DNA of 64,000 nt from positions 9,564 to 73,563 of the forward strand of contig CAKQQT010000016.1 of the NCBI GenBank assembly GCA_934271235.1, in the 5' to 3' direction. This document shows positions 43,047-49,959 of the stretch, piece by piece. Position numbers and translations under genes: made by a program. Position 1 is the first letter of the stretch. Every line of letters starts with the position of its first letter. Origin of the DNA: an uncultured Clostridia bacterium (GTDB lineage: Bacteria; Bacillota; Clostridia; Peptostreptococcales; Anaerovoracaceae). The notes under the pieces are model-generated. The model had not been told where the DNA came from. It was given only the letters and a program-made list of their open reading frames with translations, and did not search any database.

Positions 43047-43622
43047 TTATAAATACGTCACAACGTCTTCTGTTTTACGTTTCGGAACGACATAATCCCG
43101 ATTTTCGTCAAGGAAATACTGCGTGTTGTCTCCTTCTGCATTGATGATCCTGCTGATATGAGACGGATACCCGAACGCCACAACGGTATGCAGTTTCTGG
43201 TTTTCGCCGAGACCAAAGAGTTCCCCAAGTTTCTGCTTATTGCAGGCTCCGATGATGCAGCTTCCTATGCCGTGATTCCATGCGGCAAGTGTCAGGTTGC
43301 TGATCGCAAGTCCTGCGTCTGTGTCTGTATAAGCGCTTGCTAAGTCCATATTTTCCACGATGCCGATGAACAGCACCGGTTCTTCTCCGGCTTTTGGTTG
43401 TCCCTGCTCCGGCGGCAGAGAACCTGCCCACTTCGTATAGCCGAAGACTTCTTTTACCTTTTGCGGTGTTTTAACGACCACGTACTGCAATGGCTGTTTA
43501 TTCATAGCACTGGACGCATATCGTGCTGCGGTCAGCATTTCATCGATGTATTCATCTGCGATCGGTTCCTGTTTGAATCGACGGTAGGTACGCCGTGTTT
43601 TTAATAATTCGATCAGTTCCAT
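43047..43622 (-). CDS. nitroreductase-family protein
   Basis: A 191-residue FMN-dependent nitroreductase: LLKTRRTYRRFKQEPI (FMN phosphate contacts), SAMNKQPLQYVVV, DAGLAISNLTLAAWNHGIGS split motifs and VVAFGYPS. Different subfamily from the protein at 20344. Likely reduces nitro or quinone substrates with NAD(P)H. Confidence 0.92.
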   Translation of the reverse strand: MELIELLKTRRTYRRFKQEPIADEYIDEMLTAARYASSAMNKQPLQYVVVKTPQKVKEVFGYTKWAGSLPPEQGQPKAGEEPVLFIGIVENMDLASAYTDTDAGLAISNLTLAAWNHGIGSCIIGACNKQKLGELFGLGENQKLHTVVAFGYPSHISRIINAEGDNTQYFLDENRDYVVPKRKTEDVVTYL

Positions 43623-43633
43623 TTGCTTTCTCC

Positions 43634-44212
43634 TTATTTTCTTCCAATATAGCGATTTACTTTTTTCTTATACTCCAGATATTCCTGTCCAAAGGTCTCC
43701 AGCAAGAAGTCTTCTTCCACATTCACGATCTGCAGATGAAACATGATCATCGCAAAAACTGACGCTGCCAGAAGCCATGGATTGAAGAACATCAGCAAGA
43801 TCCCGATGTACACCAGGTCAAAGCCTAAAAAAGCAGGGTTACGGCTGATCTGATAAATTCCATCCGTGACCAGCTCCGTCTTATCTGTCTTGGAGACCCC
43901 GGCCCGCCAGCTGTCCCGCATCGTTACCACCGATGTCACGAACACGGCGGCTCCCATTGCACCGATGACGCCGCCGCAGATTCTGAGCGGGGTCGAAAAA
44001 CATGTCGTGTTCAAAAGGATACTGATCACTTCCACTGCCGGAACCAGCAAGGTCGCGATCTTCATGGTCACTTCGACGAATTTCACAAAACCGACTTTTC
44101 CCTGCCCGATCTGGTCCGTTCGAATGCCCTTTCGCCGCTGCAGGAACATTTTCAAAAAATAACATCCGTAAAAAACGGCTAAGATGATCAGTGCCGTCAC
44201 TTGATAGATCAT
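43634..44212 (-). CDS. isoprenylcysteine carboxyl methyltransferase-like membrane protein
   Basis: A 192-residue membrane protein with four or five segments; GIYQISRNPAFLGFDLVYIG and EEDFLLETFGQEYLEYKKKV are the ICMT/PEMT family signature. Probably a SAM-dependent methyltransferase on a lipid or small molecule. ATG at 44212 overlaps the stop of the upstream PNPOx-like gene (ATGA), so the two are coupled; GAAAGGTG is the ribosome site. Confidence 0.85.
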   Translation of the reverse strand: MIYQVTALIILAVFYGCYFLKMFLQRRKGIRTDQIGQGKVGFVKFVEVTMKIATLLVPAVEVISILLNTTCFSTPLRICGGVIGAMGAAVFVTSVVTMRDSWRAGVSKTDKTELVTDGIYQISRNPAFLGFDLVYIGILLMFFNPWLLAASVFAMIMFHLQIVNVEEDFLLETFGQEYLEYKKKVNRYIGRK

Positions 44213-44691
44213 TTCAACACCTTTCTCTTTCCCGTCATCTGCGTAACTTCCAGACAATAAACCGCCGTCCTTGGGATCGCCGCCGGGTTAAAATACTTGT
44301 TTTCGCCCGGATAATAATGATCCATCAAAAGGTTCAATGCCTGCAGTTTTTCGTCGTCATCATCGATCATGCGGATCATGCCATGCCCGATGATGCTTTC
44401 AAACGCAAAGGTGCACATTCCCTGTTCTGCTTTGTACTGCAGCTGATGGCGGCAGTCCATCTCAAAGGATGCGTGGTTGTTTTTCTGCATCAACTCGATC
44501 TTGTGACCCTCTAAGGCGCTGTGAAAATACAACGTCACGGTCTTGGCTTCTTCTTCGGCTTTCACGCCGAAGTTCAGCGGTAAAATATACGGATAGTCTC
44601 CGTCGTGCAGTCCCAGCCGGCATACATCGCAACGGGAGATCACATCCACCATTTCTTCAAAACTCTGAATTTCTCTGTCTGCTCGTCTCAT
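44209..44691 (-). CDS. PNPOx-like (NimA-type) FMN-binding protein
   Basis: A 160-residue split beta-barrel flavoprotein: VCRLGLHDGDYPYILPLNF, TLYFHSALEGHKIELMQ, and EVTQMTGK at the end. NimA relatives reduce nitroimidazoles; most are unassigned. A relative is at 45273-45752. Confidence 0.88.
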   Translation of the reverse strand: MRRADREIQSFEEMVDVISRCDVCRLGLHDGDYPYILPLNFGVKAEEEAKTVTLYFHSALEGHKIELMQKNNHASFEMDCRHQLQYKAEQGMCTFAFESIIGHGMIRMIDDDDEKLQALNLLMDHYYPGENKYFNPAAIPRTAVYCLEVTQMTGKRKVLK

Positions 44692-44763
44692 ATTCGCTCC
44701 TGTCTCCTCTCTTATTCTGTCCTTTCAAGGCTGACACGATAACTGCTCAGCACCATTTTGTTC

Positions 44764-44792
44764 AAAAAAGCTGCCTTTTCAGACAGCTTTTG
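44764..44792 (-). terminator. intrinsic terminator overlapping the end of the HD-domain gene
   Basis: Minus strand AAAGCTGTCTG / GGCAGCTTT hairpin followed by a T run; the stop codon lies within the stem. Confidence 0.65.
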
Positions 44793-45273
44793 TATAGATC
44801 ATATTCAATAAGTCTGTGCCTGTTCTCGTTCTGAAAAAACGTTCTCTGAAATTGCGGATATTCTCTGCCGAAAATCCCATTTCATCCGCATTGACCAGAT
44901 AATCCGCCTCGATCAGGATCTGATAGTCGAGACCGTCAACGGCATCCGGGCTGTGATGATGCGAGACCAGATATACGATACGTTCAACGACTTCCGCATC
45001 GACATCCGTCCCTGCAAAGAAAGCACGCACGAGCGGTTCGCTCTCTTGTTCCTGATGTTTGCCTCCGGCATTTCCGTATTTTTCTCTGCAGAGCGGACAG
45101 GAAATATCGTGGACCACCGCCGCAGCCTCGAGGATATACTGTGACCGCATTTCCAGCCGCGCCATCTTTCCGATCGTCCGCGCGTAACCCCAGACCTTCA
45201 TAAAATGATTGATATCCTCTACATTCCCATCGGAAAGTCCGATCATCTTTTCTATGATCTCCGCGATATACAT
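44779..45273 (-). CDS. HD-domain phosphohydrolase
   Basis: A 164-residue HD protein. HFMKVWGYARTI provides the first His, AAVVHDISC the HD pair, VSHHHSP further His and IEADYLVNADEM the last Asp. These metal ligands fit a nucleotide phosphohydrolase; substrate unknown. Its ATG overlaps the stop of the PNPOx-like gene by one base (TAATG). Confidence 0.88.
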   Translation of the reverse strand: MYIAEIIEKMIGLSDGNVEDINHFMKVWGYARTIGKMARLEMRSQYILEAAAVVHDISCPLCREKYGNAGGKHQEQESEPLVRAFFAGTDVDAEVVERIVYLVSHHHSPDAVDGLDYQILIEADYLVNADEMGFSAENIRNFRERFFRTRTGTDLLNMIYTKAV

Positions 45274-45752
45274 TATTTCTCCTGAATTTCCTTTCCGGTC
45301 ATATGCTCGATGGTGATCTCGATCATCTGTACAGCCTTAAAGTCCAACTCAATCTCCTCGTCAGCCTCTGCTTCATTCGGATAATACTTCATCGCGAACG
45401 TCTTGAGCACCTTTCTCTTTTCTTCCGGATCCGCGATCGGCGCTGCCTTGCCGAAAACGACTGCGCTCTTCACATACGGCGCCCAGTCAAGGTCCCTGAT
45501 CTCCGGCTCGCTGTAAACCGTAAAGCAGACCTTCGGATTGCGTTTCATGGAGTCCACCTTATGTCCGGCCAGAGACGAGTGAAAATAGATCTTCCCGGCG
45601 GCTTCATCATAGTAGTAATTGATCGGAACCGCATAAGGATAATCGTCATCCCCTGCTACCGCAAGCACCGCACGCTTTGATTCTTTTATAAGTTTGATGG
45701 TTTCTTCGTTCGTGATCGCCTTTTTCTCGGCGCGACGCATCTTTCTGAACAT
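45273..45752 (-). CDS. PNPOx-like FMN-binding protein
   Basis: A 159-residue split-barrel flavin-binding protein: AVLAVAGDDDYPYAVPINYYYDEA split motifs, IYFHSSLAGHKVDSMKRNPKV and YVKSAVVFGKA. Related to but distinct from 44209-44691. Coupled to the HD-domain gene. AGGAGG precedes the ATG. Confidence 0.9.
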   Translation of the reverse strand: MFRKMRRAEKKAITNEETIKLIKESKRAVLAVAGDDDYPYAVPINYYYDEAAGKIYFHSSLAGHKVDSMKRNPKVCFTVYSEPEIRDLDWAPYVKSAVVFGKAAPIADPEEKRKVLKTFAMKYYPNEAEADEEIELDFKAVQMIEITIEHMTGKEIQEK

Positions 45753-45857
45753 GATGTATTCCTCCTATGAAATGTCAATTGCAATCGCTGTAATAAAGAC
45801 ATTATATCATTCTTTTGGAGGAAAGAAAACGGATTTTTCGCCAATTTCCCGAGAAAA

Positions 45858-46373
45858 TCAAGTCTCGCTGCTCGGCGAAGATAGGAATGTGACTTTTCGT
45901 ACTTTTCGCCCTTCCCCGGCCCGGTTCGGCAGATATTTTGCGAGCACTTGCGAATACTCCGTTAAAAAGGCTGTAAATTCCTCATCCGAAAGCAGCAGCG
46001 TCGCTTGTCCGACGGTCAGAAGATCCTGCTTCGGATCATGTTCTTCATCCGCAAGATAACGTGAAAAATCATTTGCCAGACGCAGCAGCGTCGCCTGTAT
46101 CATGCGGTTCATGTTTTCATTCGTCTGCGCGTCTGCCGGCGGCACGCAGACCGTATAAAACTTCTCTGCCAAGCCGCGTTTTGGTACTTCCCTTACCGCC
46201 TCAATGACGCCGCACTCCGCCAGGACCTTGATATGCCGGTACAGACTCGCACGCGGGATATCGGACAAGTTTTCCTGTATCTGCGCAGCAGAGGCCTCTT
46301 TTTTTTCGAGCAAAACCTGCAGGATCCGCTGGCGGATCGGATGCAGGCAGGCATCAATGTAAGAATCTTTCAT
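45858..46373 (-). CDS. winged-helix (ArsR-like) regulator
   Basis: A 171-residue protein with an N-terminal winged helix (DACLHPIRQRILQVLLEKK ... ASLYRHIKVLAECGVIEAV) and a helical C-terminal part. ATG at 46373 has AGGTG 7 bases upstream; a GTG three codons earlier is possible. It directly follows the CPBP gene, and the promoter of that pair has two inverted repeats, so it is probably an autorepressor. Confidence 0.87.
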   Translation of the reverse strand: MKDSYIDACLHPIRQRILQVLLEKKEASAAQIQENLSDIPRASLYRHIKVLAECGVIEAVREVPKRGLAEKFYTVCVPPADAQTNENMNRMIQATLLRLANDFSRYLADEEHDPKQDLLTVGQATLLLSDEEFTAFLTEYSQVLAKYLPNRAGEGRKVRKVTFLSSPSSET

Positions 46374-46382
46374 TTCAATCAC

Positions 46383-47147
46383 CTAGATAACCACCATTAA
46401 GATCAATTTACTTACCAGATGCAGGCCGAAGTGCGCCAGCATCGCGTATTGAATGCCGTATTTTCGGTAATATCTGCCGAACATAAGTGCAAATCCGCCG
46501 TTCAGCACAAAACAACGCAGCAGGATCAGCGGCGTGATACGGCCAAAAAACAGCATTGTCGCCGGCAGATGTCCCGCTGCGAACAGAAGTGCCGCGAGGA
46601 TATTCGCTGCAATGAAGATCCAATCCGGCAGCATGGTTTTCTCGGTTTTCCTTGCAAAGATCATCGCAAGGATCCACGCAAGTAGCGACATCAAAAACCA
46701 TCGCATCAGCAATTCCTCAACAACACCGCCGTAAGTTAAGGACGAGAGAAAATATGCCGCGCTGATCCCCTTTTCATAATCCGCCGCAACCTCCGGTATG
46801 AGCGGGCCAGCTATAAAGTAATCCATCGCGAACAGAACGCCAAAAAGGACGATGGCCGGCACCGTTTTTTTGAGGATCTCTTTTTGAAATCCGAACGGAC
46901 GGACCAGACCGAGCCGCTGCGCAAGGAAATAACCGACTGCAGTCGCTATCGCCGTGTAGATCATGCTCTGCAGCATGGTAAGCAGATAAAAGGTAACCGG
47001 ACTTTCAAACTGTGCCAGGATCTGCGCCGCCTGCTCGCCAGACGCGTGCTCCAACGTGTAGACCCCGGTAAAATAGCCGCCGATCAGAGCAAACGGCAAG
47101 ATGCACAGGATCATGCATCCGATCGCGCCCCAAGTTGTTTTGTTCAT
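46383..47147 (-). CDS. CPBP-family intramembrane metalloprotease
   Basis: A 254-residue membrane protein with six to eight segments. The CPBP motifs are GGVVEELLMRW (EExxxR), FAAGHLPA and LAHFGLHLV. Related proteins process prenylated proteins or give bacteriocin self-immunity. ATG at 47147 follows AAGAGGTGG. First gene of an operon with the winged-helix regulator. Confidence 0.88.
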   Translation of the reverse strand: MNKTTWGAIGCMILCILPFALIGGYFTGVYTLEHASGEQAAQILAQFESPVTFYLLTMLQSMIYTAIATAVGYFLAQRLGLVRPFGFQKEILKKTVPAIVLFGVLFAMDYFIAGPLIPEVAADYEKGISAAYFLSSLTYGGVVEELLMRWFLMSLLAWILAMIFARKTEKTMLPDWIFIAANILAALLFAAGHLPATMLFFGRITPLILLRCFVLNGGFALMFGRYYRKYGIQYAMLAHFGLHLVSKLILMVVI

Positions 47148-47193
47148 GAAATCCACCTCTTAACCTTCTAAAAACTATGTCATCCGTTATTAA

Positions 47194-47250
47194 TCTCAAA
47201 AACGAGAATAATCATATTTTTATTATATTCTCAATTTTGAGATCGGTCAA
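47194..47250 (-). promoter_or_regulatory. CPBP operon promoter flanked by two operator palindromes
   Basis: TTGACC (47245-47250), 17-base spacer, TATAAT (47222-47227) on the minus strand. A perfect palindrome TCTCAATTTTGAGA (47229-47242) fills the spacer; a second copy TCTCAAAAACGAGA (47194-47207) lies just after the start point, centres 35 bases apart. Confidence 0.8.
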
Positions 47251-47701
47251 GAGTGAAATGCAGGAAGTCTCGGCAGCCCTCGGCGATGTCCTCATAGGTC
47301 ACATCAAAATTGCCGGTATACCACGGATCTGCGATATCCCGCGGATCACTTGAAAAATCCAGTAATCCGTGAACCTTGTCCTGCGGGTCGCTGCCGATGA
47401 TCCGCAGGAGATTCCTGCGGTTGTTGGTGTCCATGATCAGCAGATAGTCATAGTATTCGTAATCCGCTTTTGTCACCTGCCGCGCGCAGTGATCACCGCA
47501 GGGGATCCCCATCTCCGCCAGCTTGCGCCGCGTCCCGTGATGGACTCCGTTGCCGATCTCCTCCCTGCTGGTCGCCGCCGAATCGATCTCAAACAAGTCC
47601 TCCAGACCCTGTTTCTTTACCATATCTTCTAATACATACTGCGCCATGGTACTGCGGCAGATATTGCCGTGGCAGATGAACAGGACTTTTATCATGCTCA
47701 T
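47231..47701 (-). CDS. low-molecular-weight protein-tyrosine phosphatase
   Basis: A 156-residue phosphatase. The P-loop FICHGNICRS (C(x)5R) is at residues 8-17, and the general acid lies in ADPWYTG near the C-terminus. ATG at 47701 follows AAGGAG. Its last codons overlap the operator and -35 of the CPBP promoter. Role: dephosphorylation of protein Tyr or Arg; target unknown. Confidence 0.93.
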   Translation of the reverse strand: MSMIKVLFICHGNICRSTMAQYVLEDMVKKQGLEDLFEIDSAATSREEIGNGVHHGTRRKLAEMGIPCGDHCARQVTKADYEYYDYLLIMDTNNRRNLLRIIGSDPQDKVHGLLDFSSDPRDIADPWYTGNFDVTYEDIAEGCRDFLHFTLDRSQN

Positions 47702-47763
47702 AATTTCTCCTTTCAAGCAGCGAAACATGTTGAGTTTTGTGGGATTTTCCAAAATAGAATGCA

Positions 47764-48492
47764 TCAAAATCCTAATTCCTCACCGATGATGATAACATGG
47801 AAATCCGATCCCATCGGTCTTTTGTGCATGATCGCCGTGATATTGCAGATCCGATCCGGACTGCTGCAGCTCGGACAGACGCCTGTTTGTACACACGCGC
47901 ATTCTCTCCCGTATTTTAGATTGTCCATAGGGGCAGCGATGAACCGGATCCGTTCTCTGGCTGCCTGTTCGTCCGCAACGATCTTATTCACCCCGGCAAC
48001 CACGATGATGCGATCCGCGCCGTAGCAGCTTCCCGCTACACGATTTCCGACGCCGTCAACATTCACGATCTCCCCTTTCATCGTGATCGCATTTGCGCCG
48101 AGAAGAAAAACATTACTCGTCAGATATTCCGCCAAGATCGCCCGCGCTTCCTCGCGTGTCGGTGCCTTTTTGTATCGCTTTTCGTCACAGGAGGCATAGC
48201 GGTGCAGATTCAGAGCTGCAATATTAGGGATCTTTCTGCATTGCTTTTCATCCAAGGCATCATCCAGATCCAACGCGTATACCGTATGAGAGTCTCCCAC
48301 CCCTACGAGCGAACCGTCCGGGATCAACGATAAAAGCAGCTGTGCAGCCTGCTCCCGGTTTTCTGCATAATAAGCCTCAAACCCATTTTTTTTCAGATTT
48401 TTTACTGCATTCTCACCTTTGCTCGCAAAGAATCTCTTTTTAATACGCTCCACATCGCATGCAGCATCCTTTATCCTAAAATTTGCGTTCAT
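47764..48492 (-). CDS. LUD-domain protein (lactate-utilisation/YkgG-like)
   Basis: A 242-residue LUD-domain protein: LIPDGSLVGVGDSHTVYALD, TREEARAILAEYLTSNVFL, ANAITMKGEIVNVDGVGNR and ADRIIVVAGVNKIV split motifs are those of the DUF162 family. In LutABC the LUD protein LutC helps oxidise lactate, but lutA and lutB are absent, so its role here is open. Three or four Cys (CACVQTGVCPSC) near residue 200 may bind a metal. Confidence 0.9.
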   Translation of the reverse strand: MNANFRIKDAACDVERIKKRFFASKGENAVKNLKKNGFEAYYAENREQAAQLLLSLIPDGSLVGVGDSHTVYALDLDDALDEKQCRKIPNIAALNLHRYASCDEKRYKKAPTREEARAILAEYLTSNVFLLGANAITMKGEIVNVDGVGNRVAGSCYGADRIIVVAGVNKIVADEQAARERIRFIAAPMDNLKYGRECACVQTGVCPSCSSPDRICNITAIMHKRPMGSDFHVIIIGEELGF

Positions 48493-48504
48493 CTTTCCAC
48501 CCTC

Positions 48505-48795
48505 CTACTTTTTTCTTCGATAAACAAATCTCGCGGTCAGGATCGGCACCAGACAGATGATCGCGTAGATTCCGCACAAAAGCGCTCCCAGCATACGGAA
48601 ATCCATAAAGCCGCCTGCCGGTGACAGCGCACACGCCGCCGCTCCGATCAGTGCCGCAAGCGGCACCAAAAAAGGGATCGCGCGGATCCATGGATTCTTC
48701 GTTTTTTTGCAGAGGACATACTGTAAAAAAAATAAAACCAGTATGGTCAGCAGTATGACTGCCTGTATGGTATAGTCTTTTCCATTCAGTTCCAT
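48505..48795 (-). CDS. small membrane protein, unrecognised
   Basis: A 96-residue protein with three predicted membrane segments and a basic tail (ARFVYRRKK). ATG at 48795 follows AAAGGATAGGA; a longer open frame upstream would run through the promoter. I do not recognise the family. It precedes the LUD gene by 12 bases, so the two are likely one operon. Confidence 0.7.
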   Translation of the reverse strand: MELNGKDYTIQAVILLTILVLFFLQYVLCKKTKNPWIRAIPFLVPLAALIGAAACALSPAGGFMDFRMLGALLCGIYAIICLVPILTARFVYRRKK

Positions 48796-48835
48796 CGTCC
48801 TATCCTTTCCTTTTTCACGCAGCGATGTTTTTTTC

Positions 48836-48864
48836 ATTATATTGAACATTCGTTTTCTTGTCAA
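48836..48864 (-). promoter_or_regulatory. promoter of the small membrane protein - LUD operon
   Basis: TTGACA (48859-48864), 17-base spacer, TATAAT (48836-48841): consensus at both hexamers. Confidence 0.8.
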
Positions 48865-48941
48865 TGAGCTTGCGAAAATAGTCTTGCTGCATAAGACTAG
48901 ATCCAAATCGTAATTTGAGTCAAAAAAAAGCATCACGAGAA

Positions 48942-48996
48942 AGAAAAAGCGCGCCCCGATGTGTGACCAAGGTACAGGCGGATGCGCGAAAAAAAA
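48942..48996 (-). terminator. intrinsic terminator downstream of the DUF554 gene
   Basis: Minus strand GCGCATCCG pairs with CGGGGCGCGC, followed by TTTTTCTTT. It lies about 220 bases past the DUF554 stop. Between them (49000-49218) no gene was recognised; a minus-strand open frame there is a shadow of the DUF554 gene. Confidence 0.6.
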
Positions 48997-49218
48997 CAAA
49001 AAATCACGAAGATTGTCGAAGCTTGTAAAAAATAGAAGAATTCATAAGTAAAAAAGAGTAAGAAAAGTGACAAACAGGAAGGCAGAAACGCCTCGACATG
49101 CTTTTTTTCGGCCGAAAACGCAAAAAGATAGCAGTCTTATACATCGAGACTTTTTCGTTCACAGTTTTTCGCGGGGATCTCGCACAAAAAAGCATGGCGC
49201 CCGGAAAGCAAACAACAT

Positions 49219-49938
49219 TTAAAGCGGCAGCAGCGCAGCGATATAGGCCAGCACGATCGCCGGAAGCATATTTGCCACGCGGATCTTCTTTTCGCGGATC
49301 AGGTTCAAGCCGACACAGAAGATCAGGATCGAACCGACCAGCGCGATATAGTCCAAAGCCAGTTCCGTCATATACGGTTTGATGAAGACCGCCAACAGCG
49401 TCATCAGTCCTTCGAAGACAAAGACCGGAATCGCCGAAAAGATACAGCCCTTCCCCATCGAACAGGTCATCACCAGGACGATGATCAGATCCAGAACGCC
49501 CTTGGTCGCCAAGACGGACCAGTCTCCGAAGATCCCGTCCTGCAGGGAACCGACGATCGCCATGGCTCCGATGGATACGGTAAGCGAAGCGGTTACAAAT
49601 GCATTGACAAATTCCGCGTCTGAAGTATTGTTGGTCTTCTTTTTCAGCCATTCACCAAAGCGTTCGAACGCGTCTTCAATGTTGATGATCTCCCCGATAA
49701 ACGCACCTAAGACCAGACAAATGGTGATCAGCATACTCTGTCCGGATGTAATGACACCGTTATGTACGGTGAGCATTTTTTCCATGGTGCCTGCCGTTCC
49801 GATAAACATCACACTGATGCCGCAGGCCGTCTGCATAGCATCTTGATGCCGTTCTTTCATGAATGTTCCGCCCAGCAGCCCGATCACGCCTCCTGCGAGA
49901 ATGGCTGCCGAATTGATCAAAGTTCCAAGTCCTACCAT
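49219..49938 (-). CDS. DUF554 (YqgA-like) membrane protein
   Basis: A 239-residue membrane protein with about seven segments: LGTLINSAAILAGGVIGLL, MFIGTAG, LGAFIGEIINIEDAFERFG and ASLTVSIGAMAIVGSLQDG. Putative transporter; function unknown. Ends the accessory block next to mutS, 21 bases downstream of it. Confidence 0.9.
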   Translation of the reverse strand: MVGLGTLINSAAILAGGVIGLLGGTFMKERHQDAMQTACGISVMFIGTAGTMEKMLTVHNGVITSGQSMLITICLVLGAFIGEIINIEDAFERFGEWLKKKTNNTSDAEFVNAFVTASLTVSIGAMAIVGSLQDGIFGDWSVLATKGVLDLIIVLVMTCSMGKGCIFSAIPVFVFEGLMTLLAVFIKPYMTELALDYIALVGSILIFCVGLNLIREKKIRVANMLPAIVLAYIAALLPL

Positions 49939-49959
49939 GTCAGAACATACTCCTTTTTC

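Noticed and set aside
48842-48858. LexA-like GAACATTCG in the promoter at 48836-48864
   Set aside because: The half sites are not separated by four bases, so it does not match the LexA box.
49004-49651. Minus-strand open frame of 215 codons
   Set aside because: Overlaps the DUF554 gene in another frame; its product is low-complexity with many Arg, typical of a shadow.
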